Shown here: positions 1 through 8,004 of the stretch, piece by piece | How positions within the stretch are numbered: position 1 is the stretch's first letter | How the letters are laid out: the number at the start of each line of letters is the position of its first letter | From: Roseomonas nitratireducens | Lineage (GTDB): Bacteria > Pseudomonadota > Alphaproteobacteria > Acetobacterales > Acetobacteraceae | Length of the DNA: 64,000 nucleotides | Direction of reading: 5' to 3' | Assembly (NCBI RefSeq): GCF_017813355.1 | Contig: NZ_JAGIYZ010000017.1 | Span: forward strand, 1-64,000 | Position numbers and translations under genes: made by a program | The notes under the pieces: model-generated | What the model saw: the letters and a program-made list of their open reading frames with translations, nothing else | Database searches by the model: none | Told to the model about the DNA's origin: nothing

Positions 1-992
1 CGGTCCGCCGGCGTGATGGCGCCGAGCCGCGCCGCGGCGTCGAGCGCGGCGAGCCGCCCCGACGCGAAGGCCGCTTCCCAGCCGCCGATGCCCGCCCCGT
101 CGCCGGCGACCGCGACGCGCGGGTCGCTCGTTGCGCCGAAGGCATCCACGGCCGGGCGCCAGCAGGACTGCGCCGTGTCCCAGGCATGATCCAGGCCGAT
201 GGCGCGGGAGACATGGGTGGAGGGGATCACCCCCTCATGCAGCAGCAGCGTGTCGCAGGGCGCGCTGGCGCCCTGCCAGGCGACGCGAGCGACGCGGCCC
301 TCCCCTTCCGCGCGGAGGCCGCGCACGCCGCGGATCACGCGCACGCCGAGCCGCCGCGCCTCGGCCATCAGTGCCAGGCCCTTGGCGATCAGGCCGCGCC
401 CGGCGATCAGGCCGCCCCCCGCGCGGGCCAGCGCGGCCGCGACCGACATACGCCGCGTCTCCAGCACCAGCGGCGCCGCCCCGGCGCGCGCCAGCTGCAC
501 GGCCAGCAGCCACAGCAGCGGCCCCTGGCCCGCCAACACGGTCGCGCCGGACGGCACCAGGCCCCCGGTCTTGAGGAGGATCTGCGCCGCGCCCGCGGTC
601 ATCACGCCGGGCAACGTCCAGCCCGGGATCGGCACCGGCCTTTCCTGCGCGCCCGTCGCGAGCAGCACGCGCCGCGCGCGGACCTCCGAGCAGCCATCGG
701 CGTCGGCGAGGCTGAGCAGCCCTTCCGCCGGGTCGAGGTGCCACAGCACGGTGGCGGGCCGGTAGGTCGCCCCGCTCGCGCGGAAGGCGGCGACCAGGGA
801 CAGGCCGGGCGCGATCTCCGGCGCCACGGCGGGATCGCGCGCGGCCGCCTCGGCGGCGCGGAACACCTGGCCGCCGGGGGCCGCGTTCTCGTCGATGACG
901 AGCACGGACAGGCCATGGGCGCTCGCTTCCGCCGCGGCGGCCATCCCCGCCGGGCCCGCGCCGACGATGGCGAGGTCGTATTCGGGGCTCAT
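1..992 (-). CDS. FAD-dependent oxidoreductase, HcnB / opine oxidase alpha-like (partial, 3' end off window)
   Basis: About 330 N-terminal residues are visible; the C-terminus lies beyond the left edge. Residues 11-16 are GAGPAG, the FAD-binding Rossmann loop, followed by an acidic strand end and APGGQVFR. A second dinucleotide-fold landmark, ATGAQERPVPIPGW, lies near residue 113, as in the alpha subunits of hydrogen cyanide synthase and opine or D-hydroxyproline oxidases. The ATG overlaps the stop of the upstream [2Fe-2S] gene by four bases (ATGA), so the two are translationally coupled. With the next two genes it forms a three-subunit dye-linked amine or imino-acid dehydrogenase. The exact substrate (glycine, opine, hydroxyproline) cannot be read from the sequence. 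The usual C-terminal iron-sulfur region would be outside the window. Confidence 0.85.
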   Translation of the reverse strand, partial: MSPEYDLAIVGAGPAGMAAAAEASAHGLSVLVIDENAAPGGQVFRAAEAAARDPAVAPEIAPGLSLVAAFRASGATYRPATVLWHLDPAEGLLSLADADGCSEVRARRVLLATGAQERPVPIPGWTLPGVMTAGAAQILLKTGGLVPSGATVLAGQGPLLWLLAVQLARAGAAPLVLETRRMSVAAALARAGGGLIAGRGLIAKGLALMAEARRLGVRVIRGVRGLRAEGEGRVARVAWQGASAPCDTLLLHEGVIPSTHVSRAIGLDHAWDTAQSCWRPAVDAFGATSDPRVAVAGDGAGIGGWEAAFASGRLAALDAAARLGAITPAD

Positions 993-1285
993 GCCCCGGA
1001 TTCCCGCGCGCCGTGCTGGCGGGCGATGCGCATGCCGGGGGCGACCGGCACCATGCAGGCCTGGCGGTTCGGCACGCCGTCGATGGTGGCGAGGCAGTCG
1101 AAGCAGACGCCCATCTGGCAGAGCGGCAGGCGCGGGCTTCCGGTGACCGGCGTTTCCCGGATGGCGTCCAGGCCCGCGAGCAGCACGGCGGCGGCCGCGC
1201 TGGCCCCCTCGGGGACCAGGATCTCCGCCCCCTCCACGATCACCGGGATCGTGGCCGGGCGCGCATCAGGCCGCGCGCGGAACAT
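989..1285 (-). CDS. (2Fe-2S)-binding protein, HcnA / opine oxidase gamma-like subunit
   Basis: A 98-residue ferredoxin-like protein with four cysteines at positions 56, 61, 64 and 77 (C-x4-C-x2-C-x12-C, in LCQMGVCFDC and RQAC), the plant-type [2Fe-2S] pattern of HcnA and SoxA-like small subunits. It would carry electrons between the two flavoprotein subunits. It overlaps the 3' end of the upstream DAO-type gene by 20 bases and the downstream FAD subunit by four, so all three should be co-translated. Family assignment is firm. The substrate of the complex is not. Confidence 0.85.
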   Translation of the reverse strand: MFRARPDARPATIPVIVEGAEILVPEGASAAAAVLLAGLDAIRETPVTGSPRLPLCQMGVCFDCLATIDGVPNRQACMVPVAPGMRIARQHGARESGA

Positions 1286-2387
1286 CGAAGCGCCTCGCGG
1301 TGAAGGGGTCGAGCATGGGGTCGAGCGCGCCGGCCGCGATCATCGGCGCGAGCATCCGCGCATGCGCGCCGGCCAGCGTCACGCCGGAATGGCAATTGGC
1401 GGTGAAGGCGCCGGGGAAACGTTCCGACTGGTCGTAGATGGGCAGCCCGTCCGGGGCCATGACGCGCAGCGCCGACCACGCACGGACGATCGAAAGGTCG
1501 CCGACCCAGGGGAAGGACAGCGCGGCGCGGCGGGCGATCTCGGCCATCACGGGGGGCGACTGGCGGATGTCGAAGCCGACCTCCTCCATGCTGTCGCCGA
1601 GCATGATCGTCCCTTCCCCCGTCTGCCGCACCGTGGTGGTGGGCATGGGCAGGACGGGCCGCGCGCGTTCCGTCACCAGCACCTGGCCGCGCTGCGGGCG
1701 GACGGGGGCGGCAAGGCCGAAGCGCGGCGCGAGTTCCGCATTGCCGAGCCCGGCGGCGAGCACGATGCGCGGCGCGGCGAAGGCGCCGGCCGGCGTCTCG
1801 ACGCCGAAGTCATGCGGCGCGGCGGTGGCGGCGGTGACCTTCGCTTCCGGCACATAGGCGCCGCCCTGCGCGACGAAGGCGCGGTGCAGCGCCTGCAGCA
1901 GGGCAAGCGGGCTGGCGTGGCCGTCGTAAGGCGTGAAGGAGGCGCCGACGACGGAAGGGCCGAGGCCCGGGAGCATGTCCCGCAATTCGGGCGCACGGAT
2001 CATGCGGTAGTCGAAGCCGTGGTTGCCGGCTTCGGCCTGCATCCGCGCCATGCGGCCGGCCCGGTCCTCGAATTCCTCCTCGCTCAGGCAGAGATGCACG
2101 CCGCCGGGCTGCTGGAGCGCGAGGTCCAGCCCCGTCCGCGTGGCGAGGTCCGCGGCCAGCGCCGGCCATTCCCCGGCCGAACCGCGCGTCCAGCGCTGGT
2201 ACCAGGGCGCGCCGAGCCCCTTCGATTGCACCCAGACGAGGCCGAAATTCCCGCGGGAGGCGCGATGGGCGATGTCGCCCTCGTCCAGCAGCACCGTATC
2301 GAGCCCGTGGTCGCGCAGGCCGAGCGCGATGGCGGCACCCACCAGCCCGCCGCCGATTACGATCGCGTCGCTCCGCCGGGGGTTCAT
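1266..2387 (-). CDS. FAD-dependent oxidoreductase, DAO family (HcnC / opine oxidase beta-like)
   Basis: 373 residues with an N-terminal GGGLVG FAD loop at 12-17 and a glycine/D-amino-acid-oxidase fold. The length matches the catalytic (beta) subunit of HcnABC-type and opine oxidase-type complexes. The C-terminal part has the family's second FAD-contact region (MAPDGLPIYDQS and NCHSGVTLAGAHA). It should oxidise an amine or imino acid and pass electrons to the membrane chain through the two following subunits. Its ATG overlaps the stop of the upstream GST gene by four bases. A solitary DAO oxidase is the alternative, but the adjoining HcnA/HcnB-like genes argue for the heterotrimer. Confidence 0.85.
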   Translation of the reverse strand: MNPRRSDAIVIGGGLVGAAIALGLRDHGLDTVLLDEGDIAHRASRGNFGLVWVQSKGLGAPWYQRWTRGSAGEWPALAADLATRTGLDLALQQPGGVHLCLSEEEFEDRAGRMARMQAEAGNHGFDYRMIRAPELRDMLPGLGPSVVGASFTPYDGHASPLALLQALHRAFVAQGGAYVPEAKVTAATAAPHDFGVETPAGAFAAPRIVLAAGLGNAELAPRFGLAAPVRPQRGQVLVTERARPVLPMPTTTVRQTGEGTIMLGDSMEEVGFDIRQSPPVMAEIARRAALSFPWVGDLSIVRAWSALRVMAPDGLPIYDQSERFPGAFTANCHSGVTLAGAHARMLAPMIAAGALDPMLDPFTARRFDVPRAA

Positions 2388-2998
2388 GCCGCCGCCTTGC
2401 GCGGCAGCGTCACGATGCCCGGCAGCGCGGCGAGGCGCGCCACCCAGGCCGCGACGCCGGGCCAGCGCGAAAGGTCGAAGCCGCCCTCATCCGCCACATG
2501 CGTGTAGGCGAAGAGCGCCAGGTCCGCGATCGTCGGGCCCGCATCGGTCAGCCAGTCATGCACGGCGAGGCGATGTTCCATCGCATCCAGCGCGCGGGCC
2601 CCGCCCTCGTCGCAGCGCTTCAGCCGATCGGCTTCCTGCGCGGCCGTGCCGAGATAGGCGCGGATGTTGCGGGCGACGGCGATGTAGGGCTCGTGGCTGT
2701 ACTGCTCGAAGAACAGCCATTCCATCACGCGGGTGCGCGGCAGGCCCGGGGCGGGCAGCCATGGTGTGCCTTCGGCGACATGCAGCAGGATCGCGTTCGA
2801 TTCCACGATCACCGTGCCGTCGTCGAGTTCCAGCACCGGCACCTTGCCGAAGGGGTTGCGGCGGAGGAATTCGGGGCTGCGCGTCTCCCCGCCATTGGTG
2901 TCGACCTCCACCCAGCGGAACGGGGTGCCGGTCAGGCGCAGGATCTGCGCGACCTTCCAGCAATTGCCGGAAGGCGCCATGCCGTAGACGGTTGCCAT
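2384..2998 (-). CDS. Glutathione S-transferase family protein
   Basis: 204 residues. The N-terminal thioredoxin-like domain (about 1-80) has the glutathione-site features GKVPVLE (51-57, with the cis-proline) and ESNAI (66-70). The C-terminal helical domain includes the N-capping-box region PTIADLALFAYTH. A serine and a cysteine (MAPSGNC, 7-13) sit where the activating residue is expected in beta/theta-like GSTs. It is first in a minus-strand operon, four bases ahead of the oxidase subunits, and divergent from the aminotransferase with about 100 bases between. It may detoxify an electrophilic product of the oxidase, which is inference only. Confidence 0.85.
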   Translation of the reverse strand: MATVYGMAPSGNCWKVAQILRLTGTPFRWVEVDTNGGETRSPEFLRRNPFGKVPVLELDDGTVIVESNAILLHVAEGTPWLPAPGLPRTRVMEWLFFEQYSHEPYIAVARNIRAYLGTAAQEADRLKRCDEGGARALDAMEHRLAVHDWLTDAGPTIADLALFAYTHVADEGGFDLSRWPGVAAWVARLAALPGIVTLPRKAAA

Positions 2999-3100
2999 GG
3001 CCCGAGGCTAGCCCCGGCCGTCGCCGCGGCGAAGCCCCTTTCCCGTTGACGCCCCCGCGCTGGGGCGCGAGCCTTCCGCGCCGCTGCCAGGGAGGCCCCG

Positions 3101-4438
3101 ATGAGCCCGCTCGATGCCCCGCGCGATCCGCGCAACAGCGACCTGGAGGCCGCGCTGATCGAGGCGCGGGAGGCCTATTCCGCCGCCCGCCCGAAGAGCG
3201 CGGCGATCCACGCCAAGGCGCGGGACGTGCTGGCCGGCGGCAACACCCGCACGGTGCTGTTCTACACCCCCTTCCCCACCGCGATGGTGCGCGGGGAGGG
3301 CGCGCGGGTGTGGGATGCGGATGGGCGCGAGTATCTCGATTTCTGCGGCGAGTACACGGCGGGCCTGTTCGGGCATTCGGAGACGCGAATCCTCGATGCC
3401 GTGAAGGCGGCGATGGATCGCGGCATCAACCTCGCCGCCGTGGGCGAGAACGAAGGCAAGCTCGCCGCGCTGATCTGCGGGCGCTTCCCGTCCGTCGAGC
3501 AGGTGCGCTTCACCAATTCGGGCACCGAGGCGAACATCATGGCGCTGGCCGGCGCCCGCGGCTTCACCGGGCGGACGGAAGTGCTGGCCTTCCGCGGCGG
3601 CTACCATGGCGGCGTCTTCACCTTCCCCGTCGGCGTGCCGACATCGCCGGTGAACCTGCCCATCCCGATGCGCTTCGCGGACTACAACGACGCGGCGGGT
3701 GCCGCGCGCGCGATCCGCGAGGCGGGCGACGCGCTGGCCGCCGTGATCGTGGAGCCGATGCAGGGATCCGCCGGCTGCATCCCCGCGACGCGGGAGTTAC
3801 TCCAGGCGCTGCGCGACGCGACCAACGAAGCCGGCGCGCTGCTGATCTTCGACGAGGTCATGACGAGCCGCCACGGCTTTGGCGGGCTGCAGCAGCGCCT
3901 GGGCATCACGCCGGACATGACGACCTTCGGGAAGTACATGGCGGGCGGCATGTCCTTCGGCGCCTTCGGCGGGCGGCGCGACGTGATGGCGATGTTCGAC
4001 GGGCACCGGCCGGGCGCGATGCCCCATGCCGGCACCTTCAACAACAACGTGCTGTCCATGGCCGCCGGCTGCGTCGCCCTGGGCGAGATTTTTGGCGCCG
4101 CCGAGGCCGAGGCGCTCTTCGCGCGCGGGGAAGCGCTCAAGGCCGCGCTCAACGCCGCCTGCGCGAAGCATGGCGTGGCGATGCACTTCACGGGTGCCGG
4201 ATCCATGCTTAGTCCGCATTTCCGGCGCGGCCCCATCACCGCGCCCTACAAGGCGACGGTGGAGGAGGAGCAGATGCGGGAGCTGTTCTTCTTCGACATG
4301 CTCGCCGCGGGCCTCTATCTCGCGCGGCGCGGCATGGTCGCGCTGATGCTGCCGGTGACGGAGGCCGATTGCGCCCGCTTCGTCGCGGCGGTGGAGGAGT
4401 TCTGCGCCGCGCGCAGGCCCGTGCTGGCGCCCGGCTGA
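3101..4438 (+). CDS. Class III PLP-dependent aminotransferase (glutamate-1-semialdehyde aminomutase-like)
   Basis: 445 residues, the usual size for class III aminotransferases. FDEVMTSRHGF supplies the PLP-ring aspartate and TTFGKYMAGG the Schiff-base lysine (K278); NSGTEAN is the phosphate-binding loop. The fold and motifs resemble glutamate-1-semialdehyde 2,1-aminomutase, but the catabolic surroundings suggest an omega-amine or beta-amino acid transaminase rather than haem synthesis. An SD (GGGAGG) lies just before the ATG. The stop codon overlaps the start of the next gene (TGATG), an unusual partner of phage-tail type. Confidence 0.88.
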   Translation: MSPLDAPRDPRNSDLEAALIEAREAYSAARPKSAAIHAKARDVLAGGNTRTVLFYTPFPTAMVRGEGARVWDADGREYLDFCGEYTAGLFGHSETRILDAVKAAMDRGINLAAVGENEGKLAALICGRFPSVEQVRFTNSGTEANIMALAGARGFTGRTEVLAFRGGYHGGVFTFPVGVPTSPVNLPIPMRFADYNDAAGAARAIREAGDALAAVIVEPMQGSAGCIPATRELLQALRDATNEAGALLIFDEVMTSRHGFGGLQQRLGITPDMTTFGKYMAGGMSFGAFGGRRDVMAMFDGHRPGAMPHAGTFNNNVLSMAAGCVALGEIFGAAEAEALFARGEALKAALNAACAKHGVAMHFTGAGSMLSPHFRRGPITAPYKATVEEEQMRELFFFDMLAAGLYLARRGMVALMLPVTEADCARFVAAVEEFCAARRPVLAPG

Positions 4439-4944
4439 TGCCGCCCTTCAGCGTCAACCCGGGCCGCGTCGATCCCTACAAGGCGCATCGGTTCCGGGTG
4501 GTGTGGGACGGCAGGCCGGTGGCGGGCATCAGCCGTCTCAGCGGCCTGGCGCGCAGCACGGAGGTGGTGCTGCACCGCGACGGCGGCGACGCCAACGCGC
4601 TCCGCAAATCGCCGGGGCTGACGCGCTTCGAACCCATCACGCTCGAGCGCGGCATCACCCACGACGCCGAATTCGAGGCCTGGGCGAACCGCGTCCATGC
4701 CGCGGGGCGGGAGATGGCGCTCGGCGACTTCCGCAAGGACATCCGGATCGAGCTGATGAACGAGGCCGGGCAGATCGTGATGGCCTGGATGGTGTTCCGC
4801 TGCTGGCCGTCCCGCTACGCCCCGCTGCCCGAGCTCGACGCCAACGCGAACCTCGTTGCGATCGAGACCCTGGTGCTGGAGCATGAGGGCTGGGAGCGCG
4901 ACACGGCGGTGCAGGAACCCGCCGAGCCGCGCGGCGCGGACTGA
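4438..4944 (+). CDS. Phage tail tube-like protein (T4 gp19 / conserved phage tail region family)
   Basis: 168 residues from the ATG that overlaps the upstream stop. The sequence follows the family of T4 gp19-like tail-tube proteins of contractile tails and injection systems: an N-terminal DPYKAHRFRV strand, LARSTEVV, the GGD and PGLTRFEPITLERG block, then ANLVAIETLVLEHEG at the C-terminus. No sheath, baseplate, spike or tail ATPase gene is near, and base composition matches the neighbours. It converges with the SDR gene, leaving four bases. The fold assignment is good; its role beside an aminotransferase is unknown. Confidence 0.8.
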   Translation: MPPFSVNPGRVDPYKAHRFRVVWDGRPVAGISRLSGLARSTEVVLHRDGGDANALRKSPGLTRFEPITLERGITHDAEFEAWANRVHAAGREMALGDFRKDIRIELMNEAGQIVMAWMVFRCWPSRYAPLPELDANANLVAIETLVLEHEGWERDTAVQEPAEPRGAD

Positions 4945-4948
4945 CGCG

Positions 4949-5698
4949 CTACCGCCCGCCGCCCACCGGCAGGCAGGCCCCCGTGACGTAGGAGGCGGCG
5001 TCGGAGGCGAGGAACAGGATGCATTCCGCTACCTCCTCCGCCCGCCCGGCGCGGCCCATGGGCACGCCGGGCGCGAGCCGCCCGACGCGGTCCGGCTGGC
5101 CCGAGGCGGCATGGATCTCGGTGTCGATCAGGCCCGGGTTCACGGCGTTCACCCGCATCCCCTCCTGCGCCACTTCGCGCGAAAGGCCGATGGTCAGGCT
5201 GTCGACCGCGCCCTTGCTCGCCGCGTAGTGGATCCACTCCCCGCCGCTGCCGAGTTCCGAGGCGCGGGAGGACACGTTCACGATCACGCCGCCCGCCCCG
5301 CCGCGCTTCGTGGACATCCGCCGCACCGCTTCCCGGCAGGACAGCGCGAGGCCGATCACGTTCGGATCGAAGACGCCGCGCCAATCCGCCTCGGTCGTAT
5401 CGGCGAGAAGGATCTTTCCGCCCGTGATGCCGGCATTGTTCACCACGGCGTCGATGCGGCCGAATTCCCGCTGCGTGGCGTCGTAGGCGGCGAGGATGTC
5501 GGCCTCCTTCGCCGCGTCGCCCGGCAGCAGCAGCACGCGCGCGCCGGCGGCGCGGCAGGCGGCGGCCGTCTCCTCCGCCCGCGCGGCCTGGCTGCGATAG
5601 GTCAGCGCGAGGTCCCAGCCGCGCGCGGCGGCGAGGCGTGCCGTCGCCGCGCCGATGCCGCGCGTGCCGCCCGTGATGAACATGACCTTGCGCGCCAT
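4949..5698 (-). CDS. SDR family NAD(P)-dependent oxidoreductase
   Basis: 249 residues of a classical short-chain dehydrogenase: TGGTRGIG cofactor loop (9-16), NNAG (around 88), the catalytic Ser in VSSRAS, and YAASK as the Tyr/Lys pair. It ends with the family's usual YVTGACLPVGGG. The chosen ATG has GGAAGGGG about six bases upstream; an in-frame start eight codons earlier lacks this. Related to FabG and glucose-1-dehydrogenase-like enzymes; substrate unknown. Divergent from the amidase gene, sharing a 109-base intergenic region. Confidence 0.88.
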   Translation of the reverse strand: MARKVMFITGGTRGIGAATARLAAARGWDLALTYRSQAARAEETAAACRAAGARVLLLPGDAAKEADILAAYDATQREFGRIDAVVNNAGITGGKILLADTTEADWRGVFDPNVIGLALSCREAVRRMSTKRGGAGGVIVNVSSRASELGSGGEWIHYAASKGAVDSLTIGLSREVAQEGMRVNAVNPGLIDTEIHAASGQPDRVGRLAPGVPMGRAGRAEEVAECILFLASDAASYVTGACLPVGGGR

Positions 5699-5807
5699 GG
5701 CGTCCCCTTCCCGTGTCGTCATCGCGCATCATCGGCGCGTCGCGCGCCCTGGCAAGCCTGGACGCTGCCCGGCGCGCGGGCGAGCATGCCGCCCGAGGAG
5801 ACGCGCC

Positions 5808-7199
5808 ATGGATTATTCGCCCGAGACCTTTCGCCCCCTGACCTTCCACGATGCGCGGACCGCCTTCCGCGACGGGTCGGACACGCCGCGCGCCTATCTG
5901 GAGCGCTGCCTGGCCACCATCGCCGCGCGGGAGCCCGAGGTGCGCGCCTTCGCCAGCCTGAACGAGGAGGGCGCGCGCGCCGCCGCCGACGCCAGCACGG
6001 AACGCTGGCGCGCGGGTGCGCCGCTCTCGTCCATCGACGGCATGCCGATCGGCATCAAGGACCTGCTGGAAACCCGCGACCTGCCGACCGAGATGGGCAG
6101 CGCCTTCTACAGAGGGAGTCGGCCGGGGCGGGATTCGGCGCTGGTGCAGGCGCTGCGCCAGGCGGGCGCGGTGATCGTCGGCAAGACGGTCACGACGGAA
6201 CTCGGCATGTCCCATCCGGGACCGACGCGGCATCCCTTCGACCTGCGACGGACGCCGGGCGGCTCCTCCTCCGGCTCCGGCGCCGTTATCAGCGCGCGCA
6301 TGCTGCCGGCGGCGATCGGCACGCAGGTGCTGGGCAGCGTGATCCGCCCGGCCTCCTTCAACGCCAACTGGGCGCTGAAGCCGACCCAGGGCGGGATCAA
6401 CCGCGGCGAGAGGCAGGGCTTCTCGCAGTCCACCGTCGGCATCCATGCCGGCTGCGCCGAGGATATGTGGCAGGTGGCGGTCGAGATCGTGAAGCGCGTC
6501 GGCGGCGATCCCGGCGCGCCGGGGCTGTACTTCACCGCGGAGGATCCGCCGCCCGCGCTCCGGCCCAGGCGCCTCGCGGTGCTCGAGACCGAAGGCTGGC
6601 CGCTCGCGGAGCCCAAGGCCATCGCGGCCTTCGAGAAGGCGCTCGACGCGCTGCGCGCGCAGGGCGTCGCCATCCTGCGCCGCGGCGACCATCCGCTGCT
6701 GGAGGCGCTGGAACAGCGCGTGCTGGGCGCGATGGCGCTCGCCACCGATGTCTGCGCCTATGAAAGCGCCTGGTCGGTCGCGAACATGATGGCGAAGAAC
6801 CCGGATGCGCTGAGCGAGAGCCTGAAGGCGCGCTTCGAGCTCGGCTGTTCCGTGACCCTGCCGCAATACCGCGCGCGGCTGCTTCAGCGGGAGGAGATGC
6901 GCGCCGCCCAGGCCGCGCTGGCCGGCGAGATCGATGCCTTCATCGGCCTGCCCGCCTGCGGCCCGGCGCCGCTGCCGGGGGATACCGGCGGCTCGACCAA
7001 CCGGATCCTCCACACCACGGGCAATCCGATCATGAACACCGCCTCCTCCGGCCTTGGCTGCCCGGTCGTGACGGTGCCGCGCATGGCGGTGGAGGGCATG
7101 CCCCTCGGCATCGCGGTGACGACGCAGCCGCACCAGGATGAACGCGCGATCGCGATTGCGCGCTGGATCGAGGCGGCCGTTCCGCCGATCATGGTCTGA
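5808..7199 (+). CDS. Amidase (amidase signature family)
   Basis: 463 residues. The amidase-signature Ser-cisSer-Lys triad can be traced: GIKD supplies the lysine, TPGGSSSGSGA the glycine/serine-rich loop with the cis-serine, and GTQVLGSVIRPAS the nucleophile loop. That loop normally reads GTDTGGSI, so VL replaces the usual TG before the catalytic serine. It would hydrolyse a carboxamide to acid plus ammonia. GAGGAG precedes the ATG by eight bases. Seventeen bases separate it from the enoyl-CoA hydratase, so the two are likely one operon with the genes up to the Fe-ADH. Confidence 0.88.
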   Translation: MDYSPETFRPLTFHDARTAFRDGSDTPRAYLERCLATIAAREPEVRAFASLNEEGARAAADASTERWRAGAPLSSIDGMPIGIKDLLETRDLPTEMGSAFYRGSRPGRDSALVQALRQAGAVIVGKTVTTELGMSHPGPTRHPFDLRRTPGGSSSGSGAVISARMLPAAIGTQVLGSVIRPASFNANWALKPTQGGINRGERQGFSQSTVGIHAGCAEDMWQVAVEIVKRVGGDPGAPGLYFTAEDPPPALRPRRLAVLETEGWPLAEPKAIAAFEKALDALRAQGVAILRRGDHPLLEALEQRVLGAMALATDVCAYESAWSVANMMAKNPDALSESLKARFELGCSVTLPQYRARLLQREEMRAAQAALAGEIDAFIGLPACGPAPLPGDTGGSTNRILHTTGNPIMNTASSGLGCPVVTVPRMAVEGMPLGIAVTTQPHQDERAIAIARWIEAAVPPIMV

Positions 7200-7216
7200 A
7201 GGAAGCGGAGGACGCC

Positions 7217-7999
7217 ATGAGCGAGATCGAGGTCACCGACGATGCCGGGCTGCGCACCATCCGCATCGCCCGGCCGGAGAAGAAGAACGCCCTGACGCGC
7301 GGCATGTACGCGGCGATGGCCGCGGCGCTGCGCGACGCCGCGGGCGCATCCGCCGTGCGCGCGGTGCTGATCACCGGCGGGACGGAGTGCTTCACCTCGG
7401 GCAACGACGTGGGCGACTTCAAGGCGCGCGGGGGGGAGGCCGCGGACGTGCCCTCCCCCGCGCGGGAATTCCTCGCCGCGCTGCGCGCCTGCCCCAAGCC
7501 GGTGGTGGCGGCCGTTGCGGGCTACGCGGTAGGCATCGGCACCACGATGCTGCTGCATTGCGACTTCGTCTATGCGGCGGAAGGCGCGGTGTTCCGCATG
7601 CCCTTCGTCGATCTCGGCCTGTGCCCGGAAGGCGGGTCCTCCCTGCTGATCCCGCAGCGCGGCGGGCAGTTGCTGGCGAACGAACTGCTGATGCTGGGCG
7701 ACGCCTTCCCGCCGGCCACCGCGCTGCGCGCGGGCATCGTCAATGCGGTGGTCCCCGTCGCCGAGCTGATGGCGACGTCCGAAGGCGTCGCGCGCAGGCT
7801 GGCCGCCAAGCCGCCCGCCGCCATGGCCACCACCAAGCGCCTGCTGCGCCAGGCGGGCGAGGATGCGCTGTCCGCCCACATGACCGAGGAATTCGCCCGC
7901 TTCGGCGCTCTGCTGCGCGGGCCCGAGGCGGCGGAAGCCGTCGCCGCCTTCCAGGAAAAGCGCAAGCCGGACTTCAGCCGCTTCCTCGCGGCGGAATAG
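7217..7999 (+). CDS. Enoyl-CoA hydratase/isomerase family protein
   Basis: 260 residues of the crotonase superfamily. An N-terminal RIARPEKKNALT strand, the first oxyanion-hole block ECFTSGNDVGDF and the second active-site segment LGLCPEGGSS fit a hydratase or isomerase with one conserved glutamate. The C-terminal helix QEKRKPDFSRFL is typical. An SD (GGAAGCGGAGGA) lies directly upstream. It sits between an amidase and a dienoyl-CoA-reductase-like SDR, consistent with beta-oxidation of an acyl-CoA. Specific substrate not assignable. Confidence 0.88.
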   Translation: MSEIEVTDDAGLRTIRIARPEKKNALTRGMYAAMAAALRDAAGASAVRAVLITGGTECFTSGNDVGDFKARGGEAADVPSPAREFLAALRACPKPVVAAVAGYAVGIGTTMLLHCDFVYAAEGAVFRMPFVDLGLCPEGGSSLLIPQRGGQLLANELLMLGDAFPPATALRAGIVNAVVPVAELMATSEGVARRLAAKPPAAMATTKRLLRQAGEDALSAHMTEEFARFGALLRGPEAAEAVAAFQEKRKPDFSRFLAAE

Positions 8000-8004
8000 C
8001 GCGC

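Noticed and set aside
186-2507. 773-codon plus-strand open frame over the oxidase operon
   Set aside because: His/Arg/Gly-rich shadow of the minus-strand genes, typical of high-GC antisense frames; no family resemblance.
4815-7133. Long minus-strand frame over the SDR and amidase
   Set aside because: Antisense shadow; the SDR and amidase signatures are in other frames with proper start sites.
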